From assembly GCA_033032175.1 (NCBI GenBank), contig CM065331.1, positions 10,478,370 through 10,542,369 of the forward strand: a stretch of DNA of 64,000 nucleotides, read 5' to 3'. Under the pieces are notes generated by a model. It was not told the origin of the DNA and searched no databases. It worked only from the letters and a program-made list of their open reading frames with translations. The stretch is from Saturnia japonica (taxonomy: Eukaryota > Arthropoda > Insecta > Lepidoptera > Saturniidae). The number at the start of each line of letters is the position of its first letter. Position 1 is the first letter of the stretch. Shown in pieces: positions 56,524-64,000 of the stretch. The position numbers and the translations under genes are program-made.

Positions 56524-59157
56524 TTAAATATGCTTCTTGCCTGCGCCTCTGCTGTTAAAGATGCCAGGAGCTGGCTGCCCTTGAGGTTCTCCGACTACTG
56601 TATTTTGCTGGATACCACTCATTCCCACTACAGCTGGATTTGGCTCATTCTGTTGGCCTTTCCAGGGTCTGGACATAATTATCAGAGAAAAACTTTGTGT
56701 AAATTATTATTTAATTTAAAGCCGTTTAAAATAATATTTTTTTCATAATTTAATAGCATAAAATCACATCATATCCTGAGATAAATTAATAGAATATGAA
56801 CAAAATACTACTTCTTTAACTATTTATTGCAGTCAGTACCTACACACTGATAAATCATATTTAACGTATCTCCTTAAAGTAAAACTTTTTCGTAACCAAA
56901 TACAAGTCACTCATTTTATACGAGAACAAAATATAATGTAGGTACGTATACCCATAGTTACAATATAAGAATAATACGTGAAAGGAATAGAATTCTTACT
57001 TATCAGGGAAGAGTTCTCCAGGCTGCCCTCTAGTCTGTACAATTCTTTCACCGTTTATTTCAACCACACATCTCAATCGAGCACAGCATGTTGGAAACTC
57101 TGATGACATAAAAACAGTTAATAAATATATTATTATTATTATACTAAACGGGGGCTGTGCAGGCTGCAGTACTGTATCACTGCGACCAATGAGATCTATT
57201 GTGACCACCCTACACTGCTAAAGCTCCCCATAAAGTCCTATAGCTTGATGAACTGAGGACTTTTTTGGCAGAGAGCAACTGCACCTCTTCTGGAAGCAGC
57301 ACGTGCTTTCCCAGAATCCGGTTACGTTTAGGTATTAGTGGGTCACAATCACACAAGAGGTGCTTTGGAATTTCGTCCTCACTTTTGCAGAATCTTCAAT
57401 CTTTTGTGCCGTGGACACCTATGTTGTACAAATGTTTATTTAGACAACAGTGTCCAGTGAGTGCCCTCACTAAGATTCGTAGCTGATTCCTACTGAGCAT
57501 CAGAGCTTCTCCAGCCCTACGCAGGTTAAAAGCGCCAATAAGCTCTTTGGAATGATTTTGTCCTGGTAAATTGTAGCGGAACATTGTTGCCTCTTAATAA
57601 ATATATAGTTTTGTTAATAATTTCTTCAAGGTTTTCTTATAAAAATAAGCAATATTTAAATTTATTTATAATATCTTACCGACGTTTTCATCTTCAATAT
57701 ATTCATGGCATTCTAAGGCATTTTCTGGAATCTTAGGTTTCCTGCAACTAAAATTGGCAAACATATTGATACAATTTATAAATTGTCATTTTTTTGTGTC
57801 CTAACCATATATTTTTGGTGTGATTGAAGCATACAGAGTTCAAAGATTTGTATAAATTAAAAAAAAATAAAGCGAATTGAGTATGTGAAAAAGAATCCGA
57901 GTCTGACGATGTTAAATTGATTTGCGGAGATTCCAAGTGAATAGGTTGCAGGAAAAGGCGCAGTGTAGAGAGAGATGCTAGAGACCAATATCCACTTTGG
58001 GTCACTGCGTCATTGCAGTTTTTTCTATCAGTATTTCAAAATTTGCTGTGAAATTACTTGGGTTTAATGGACTTAAGAAATAATATTGTATATTGTTAAA
58101 AATAATAGTTAAAGAATAGTTGTTTATAGCTACGATTTGATATATCTCAGTTTTTCTTTTATCGCTAATAATATAAAAATATTTACCCAACAGCGGCTAT
58201 AAAATATTTTCCATCCCGTATTTCGCATCTATAACGATGACAAGTATAGTGATCAGACCACTCCTGCCATGGTTGATAACCTTTTCTTGAGTATTTATCG
58301 ACACATGCTTGATCTGTAATAGACAGAAAAACATTTTGATTAGAAATATGTACTTTATGCATTATTTTCCTGTCTAGCACGATAACGAAGAAGTTACAAC
58401 AAAGTTACAAGGACTTTTAATGTAGCAAATAACCATTTTATTCCAGGATAATTTAATATTTCTAGATATAAATCTTTAATTCTTGAAGTATCAAATTTTC
58501 ATTATAGGACCATATTTTTTGATCGATGAATTTTTGTATGTCACCATATCAATATTTTTAAAGGCGATTTTATAAATAAAAATGAAACTATTTGGGAATT
58601 TGAGAATTATTCCGTTTTATAGTTTTACTCAATTCACGAGTTACAGTATCGTATTAATTTTCTAATTCAATGGAATAGGTAGTATAACAACAATCGTTTA
58701 CTTTCATGGGAACACCTCATTCTTTCATTTTAATTCAATCATTTTATTGCTCATAATATCTTTCAGTAATATGGATTAAGGTAACACATATTAGGCATAA
58801 TCTAATATATATCTATCTATAAGCTCTAGAAGCGATATAAATAGGGATTGAATATATTAGGAGAATTTAGGAACTTAAAAACTTAAAAAATATAATTTTG
58901 ATATTAAAAACCTAAAAGAAAAATCCCGGATTTATTAATTGCGTATAAAAACTTTAAATATTTTTTGTGATTTACAGGACGATATAGAACTAGGTACTGG
59001 AATTTGTACTTTGTGTTAAGACAAAGCCAATTATAAAACAATATAAAAATTACAATTATAAAAAACACTTACAGCTTACATCCTCTGCATTAACTGTAGG
59101 CCACACTATATATAATAGAAACAAAATCGCTCCGTATTGCATTTTCATAATACTCAT
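56524..59157 (-). CDS. Secreted single von Willebrand factor C (SVWC) protein (5 coding exons)
   Basis: Coding exons on the minus strand are 59157-59073, 58313-58187, 57747-57680, 57099-57000 and 56668-56524. All are GT..AG with consistent phases, giving 174 residues. Residues 1-24 form a signal peptide (MKMQYGAILFLLYIVWPTVNA core). The domain has eight cysteines at 32, 53, 58, 72, 84, 98, 99 and 104, with YQPWQEWSDHYTCHRYRC, then CRKPKIPENALECHEY, then FPTCCARLRC. This is the arthropod SVWC pattern, shared with Vago-type secreted proteins that respond to infection or nutrition; which subgroup this belongs to is not decided. A cysteine-free Gln/Pro/Gly-rich extension follows (residues 126-174, starting PDKPWKGQQNEPNP, ending GAGKKHI), longer than the bare domain. 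A splice acceptor-like site just upstream of the ATG (at 59162) suggests a 5' UTR intron. Two in-frame ATGs follow at codons 4 and 6. Confidence 0.83.
57118..57595 (-). mobile_element. 5'-truncated LINE with RNase H remnant, in SVWC intron 3
   Basis: The minus strand reads LSRNQLRILVRALTGHCCLN then KHLYNIGV, the conserved end of the RNase H domain of I/R1-group non-LTR elements. A frame break follows, then FCKSEDEIPKHLLCDCDPL. It ends with 'gtggtcacaatagatctcattgg' and an (ATA)n tail at 57118-57135. Inactive. The 73-codon + strand ORF here is a shadow. Confidence 0.75.
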
Positions 59158-59159
59158 TA

Positions 59160-61550
59160 AATCTACAAGAGAAATATTCAATAACAAACTTTACTACAAC
59201 GATACTTATCAAAGTCTACGTAACAACTAAGTTAATTAGCCGTAATTCGCAGTAGAAATATGGTTTGATCAGTATAATATTTACAAATAGAAAAAAACTA
59301 CATGACTCAGTTACCGCGACGGAATTGAAAATATTTAGAGAAATTTTTCCGCATTACAGCGAAAAAGTTTGACAAATATTATCGAATCCCAGTAAACTTT
59401 CCCAAAGATCAGACGTACGGAAGACAGTGAGGTATTATATTGTTTGATTGGGGTTTGAAAAAGAAAAATAGGAATCGTTTTTTGTAATTAGGTAAGATTT
59501 GATAAATATATATTATTTATGGTAAGAGTTATTGTTTTGCCTGCTTCATAATTTAGTGATGATAAGTACATTAGAGCCTAAAGTTAGATGAGCTTAGCTG
59601 GTGGGTTTAACGATAAAATTATTTTTAGTCTCGAAATAAATTTACATTACTACAGATTTTCCGTGTTTACATAAATTGAGTTTTTTCGTGTGTAATCACT
59701 TTAGTCGAAGTGATTCTGAGAAATATGTACAAAATTCATCTTTGATATCGCGATGGATCTACTTTTCGTTATCTCACCCATTATTGTATGAAACAGAAAA
59801 TCACTCGTTAAACGTTGTACCAATACACCTGTACGAATTAATACTGAAAAAAATATCTACCGATCTTGTTCATTCGCTTTGATTATCGTAAAAGTATATT
59901 CTTGAGAAATGGCTATTGTCTCATTTCTTACTATTGTTGTTTATGTCTTATTTTCCTTATTTCTACTGTAAATCCATTATTGTACATATTTTCATCACAG
60001 AGTACATTTGTAAATATGATTATCATTGGACTTATGGCTAGCTATTGTTATATATTTTGATACCTACGTTATTATGAATTTATGATAAACAATAATTATG
60101 TATGGTATTAACGGTAGTGCAGCTATTGTACTTACTAGCAATATAAAACTATGATACCTACATTCTTTAAAAGAAATTCTGTAATGTGAATAAATTTCCA
60201 AACAAATTACCCTTCCACTCGTATCTCTTTTATCAGTCGAACTCAAAATTCATTAATATTGAGAATGTATGTTTTTATTTTAATTGTTTTATTATACAGA
60301 TTTACTGGTGTTGTAAATTCTGCGGTAAAAAGGAACATTTTTTTAAATCTCTTTATTGTTATAAAGGTATAACACAAATTTTTACGTTTACATAAGTTCT
60401 TACGAAATCAGATATGTTTAGATGTCATGTTATTCTTTAACGCAGCGAGTGTAGCGACTGTTCGATGAGAGCAAAAGATAGAATAGAAGACATTTGAAAT
60501 ACTATGAATTTACCAAAGTGATAGAATTTGTTATTATTTATGAATTAATTGAAATATTGTAAAACGCTATAAAGTGTTACTAATATTTTAATTGAGACTT
60601 CACGAAATTGAAAATGTTATTTATTTTAAGTAGTTCTTACAATCCATGAAAACTTCCAGAGGAAATTGCGACAGATATTTTCTTAATGCTAATATTGTTA
60701 ATATTTAGGGCCATGGTCCACACTATTTGTTATCAAAAACTAAAAAGTCAATAGTGTCAAAATATTATAATCTTTAGGATCTTTAGTCTGTGAGAATTGA
60801 GAATCTCTCGTAGTTTATATCAAATGCTAATTATTAGGCACAAAATACGAAAACAAAGTTTTTGCAATAGAAATCAGATAGATTTATTTACATTCATAAT
60901 TCTATAAATCTAAATAAATAAAACACAAATGAGGTGAGTGCCTACTCTTTATTGTTTTACACGAATATGTTAGAAGGTGGTATAATTTTTCCCTTGTGAA
61001 AAAACTTGTGCGTATGTTTTCCAATCTTGATGATAAATGCATTTAGAGGAAACTGGTTTTTTATGAGTTATAAAATATATATTGTACGTTCAATACCTAG
61101 TAATCATAAAATGTTTCAAATGCTTTTTTTTCATTATCTTTATTGAGTTAAACTCATTATGAATATAAATAAAAATTATTTATTTCTTTTTTCGTATTTT
61201 GGTCTGTGTATTGCTCCTTAATTTCAAATATGTGTTTTTAGTATCAATATTACTACTGTTGTTAATTGAACATTAAATTACTACACATTTTAAGCTTGCA
61301 AGTGTTATTTTTTTAGTTAAATGGTTTTAGGTAAATTGTAATTCAATTGTAAATTTATAAAACATCAAAAAACTGTTCACTAATTAAGTGTCTGTGTAAG
61401 ATAGAATGATTAAAAATGAAACAACTGCATAATGTGTATTTGCCTACTTGAAGAAAAATAATCTGATAGTTTTGTTGAATGGAAAATATGGAACAACTTA
61501 AAAAACATGTGGAATATGTGTTATACATGTGTCGGAAACAACAACAACAC
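59160..61550. other. Upstream region of the SVWC gene; no gene seen
   Basis: AT-rich. The first few hundred bases should contain the promoter of the SVWC gene. ORFs at 59676-60395 are low-complexity and unconvincing. Confidence 0.4.
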
Positions 61551-61555
61551 CACCA

Positions 61556-61995
61556 ATTTATTTATTTATTTATTTATCATATACAAGCTACGTATTACAA
61601 TATGATAACTAGAAATTTGGGATATTCAGTAGTTGTAAAATTTTTAGTATAAAAGGAATTATATTCAAATTCCAATAAATAATATAACAATAAATTAAAC
61701 ATGATACTATGTAGTGTAAAAAACATTACATTCATTTTTGACACTAAACTAACACCTTTTCAGTATAATACTTGATTGCTAGTTACTTCAAATAAAATAT
61801 GTTAAAACCATTAGGGAGATATAACTGTTGTTGTTGATGTAGTCGATGCAAAAGGCCATAACATCAAGAAAAAAATGTGTGATATTTTCATGAATTAGAA
61901 GTGGTAGAACCTGTGATAGCTTTCACTGCAAAACACCACTGACATACCTATTTCTACCACAAAATAGCAGTTAAAGTGTTTTGTTAGCAACTCAT
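61556..61995 (-). repeat. Probable LINE 3' tail with (TTTA)n end
   Basis: A (TTTA)n run at 61556-61577, followed by 'tatcatatacaagctacg', is the usual look of a minus-strand LINE end. No coding part was recognised. Confidence 0.35.
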
Positions 61996-61999
61996 ACTA

Positions 62000-62985
62000 T
62001 AATAATAATAATAATAATAATTTATTGGAACTATAAATCATGGTACAACAAAAAACAAAAATGTACGATATTAGCTACATTAGTGAAGACTGTATCATAG
62101 TCAATAGTGGCCACTTCCAGGCAATATGACAGTAGAGTTTGCATTCCATAACATAATAAATAAAACACAATAAAAGTACAACAAAAATTTTACATTCCTC
62201 TATTAAAAGAGCAATATTTAGAATTGTAGAGTATCATGAGTCTATATGTGAGTGTGTGAGCGCATGTGGATGGGCGTAGTTGTGTTCATGCAAGTGTTTG
62301 TTGTTTGTATGGTGGTTGTGTTTGTGTGTTAGAATGTGTGTGTTTTGAAGAGAGAATAAATTTATTTATATTTATTTATATATATATATATATATATTGA
62401 ATATAATAAAGTCTAAATTTGAAAGGAAATTAATCTTAAGTTTTAATTATATCTACAGTTTTCTCATAACTAAGTGTGAGAAGGCAATGAGCGATACGTA
62501 TTTTGTATTTACAATAGGTAAGGTGGATAATGTTTATCCTTTAGTTCTTTGTTAAGTCTGTTATATAGAACTGGACTCAGAAAATTAAATAGTCTTCTAA
62601 CTACAGCGAGACTGGAAAGATCATTATTAAAGACTGTCAGTTCTGCATTTCTGATTAAGTATATGTTTTTGGGCCAAAAGTGAGCGCTGAGTGTTGACGG
62701 AGAACAGCATTTAGAAGAAAGGATTGCCTAACTGTGGGAATACGCCACAGGGCATATAATTCATTTGTAGGGAATCATATTGGTTTATATGCCATGAATT
62801 TTAATACAGACCTCTGGGCTCTCTCTACTTGAAGAATTAAGCTCTTTCCAGATCAATAGGTTACAATTGAATGAGCTAAGATGAAGTATACTGTTTTCAA
62901 GATATCAGGTTCTTAATGATTTAAACACAAATATTAGATTTCTGACCCTAGATATAAGTGAATCTACTTGTTTATCCCATGTCAA
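62000..62985 (-). mobile_element. 5'-truncated LINE (polymerase C-terminus)
   Basis: The minus strand, with one frame nearly unbroken from ~62820 to 62511, reads AQRSVLKFMAYKPI, then LYALWRIPTVRQSFLLNAVL, RQHSALTFGPKNIYLIRNAE, LAVVRRLFNFLSPVLYNRL and LL-stop. This is a typical insect LINE reverse-transcriptase C-terminus (CR1/Jockey-like). About 500 bp of 3' UTR follows, containing GT-rich (62220-62345) and (TA)n (62372-62396) stretches, and it ends in an (ATT)n tail at 62000-62020. Confidence 0.7.
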
Positions 62986-62989
62986 CGCC

Positions 62990-64000
62990 AAGATATTTGA
63001 TGGTATGGATACTTCAATTATAATGGAGCTACATGTCTAATGATCAAATGAGGAATATTTATGATCCGTAAAACTATAAGAGAACTTAAACTATAAAACA
63101 AACATCATTTTACTTAATCTCTACTACCATAAATTAAATTTGATGTGTGGATGAATTCCCTGCTGATGGGGAGCAGTGTGATGGTGGAAAGTAGCCATTG
63201 TCACCATGAATAATTCCTTGGAGCACAACCCATTATATTATAGCCTAGTCTAGACAAATAATTGCTAAATTATATTTTTCCATTGTCTCTGGTTTATCAT
63301 TATCATGTTAATATTTTTTTAACTTTATATACCATAGATAAAACCTAGCCACAGATCATATTCATGTAATGATCACATAAATCATAAAGTGGTGCTTGAG
63401 TTGTTATAGACACTTAGACACTAACAGGAAATAGAAATATTGACATGTCTTTACATACAATAGTACAATAATTAAAATGCAGACATTTTCAATTGTATTT
63501 TTGCCAGGATATTATTATGTGAATACAACTGATAAGTTAATAGTTTTCAAACAATAACAAACTGATATGAATAACTAAAAATATTAAGTGACTAATTATT
63601 TACACAATCTAACATTAGTATAAAAAGTTATATTAATTTAATATAAGGCCTTTTAAACAAGCTTTTCTATACTATACTATAAACTTCAAATGGTTTGGTG
63701 CAGTTGAATATAAAAAAATATTCCCATAATAAATATTTTGTTATTCAATCAAATTTGATCCTTTTCTAATTTAATAGCAATAATTCACTATTTACATAAG
63801 ATACAGTAATGAATTTATACCTTTATGAAATCTACTGAAAACCGACATTATTTTAAAATTATTGGTTGCTCATGTTTTCATAAAATTTTTTTTATACCCA
63901 AGAAGCTTAAACTTTGTAAAAAAAATATTTTAGCAAATTTCTCACAGAAAAATTAATTCAAGTTTTATTTTTTAATAGTACCATAGCTAGTCAAACTATT
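62990..64000. other. Right edge, unassigned
   Basis: AT-rich. 'tgctgatggggagcagtgtgatggtgg' (63160-63186) echoes 21560-21580 and marks an old repeat. No gene seen. Confidence 0.4.

Noticed and set aside
1..64000. CRISPR array, bacterial operon or prophage
   Set aside because: No spaced direct repeats and no ribosome-binding sites; all supported host genes have spliceosomal introns.

Overview
The window looks like a piece of nuclear chromosome from an insect, most probably a moth or butterfly (Lepidoptera). It is AT-rich, its genes are split by GT..AG introns, and it is crowded with tRNA-derived SINEs, 5'-truncated non-LTR retrotransposons whose 3' ends have a lepidopteran style, hAT and mariner remnants, MITE-like inverted-repeat elements and one nearly intact LTR retrotransposon. 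I identified everything by reading and translating by eye, with no database search.

Three host genes could be reconstructed exon by exon with matching splice phases. (1) A quiver/sleepless (qvr) orthologue on the + strand has coding exons at 15199-15223, 24234-24281, 27837-27983 and 28505-28701. It encodes a 138-residue GPI-anchored Ly6/uPAR-like neuronal protein. (2) An ATF-2 type bZIP transcription factor on the - strand has six coding exons between 48436 and 41775 (470 residues): an N-terminal C2H2 finger, a TPTP phospho-acceptor motif, and a bZIP split over the last two exons. The basic region has Arg where bZIP proteins have their invariant Asn. (3) A secreted single von Willebrand factor C (SVWC) protein on the - strand has five coding exons between 59157 and 56524 (174 residues, eight domain cysteines). 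A possible alternative last exon lies at 55947-56213. An orphan exon-like ORF (31912-32146, +) belongs to a gene I do not recognise.

Layout: 1-15100 is repeat-rich and intergenic (LINE ends, SINEs, a decayed hAT transposase, a nuclease-like mobile-element ORF, a possible retrocopy and an inverted minisatellite pair interrupted by a LINE). 15142-28701 is qvr, mostly repeat-bearing intron. 28700-41700 is intergenic with MITEs, a mariner remnant and LINE debris. 41775-48436 is Atf2. 49332-54476 is a young Ty3/gypsy element of CsRn1/Kabuki type sitting inside a GATT/GATG satellite. 55947-59157 is the SVWC gene. 59200-64000 is AT-rich with a LINE fragment. 

The three host genes have no evident shared pathway. 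One possible link is that perfect ATF/CREB palindromes (TGACGTCA) recur in the window, two of them just downstream of qvr exon 1 inside a dispersed repeat whose other copy lies next to the 3' end of Atf2.
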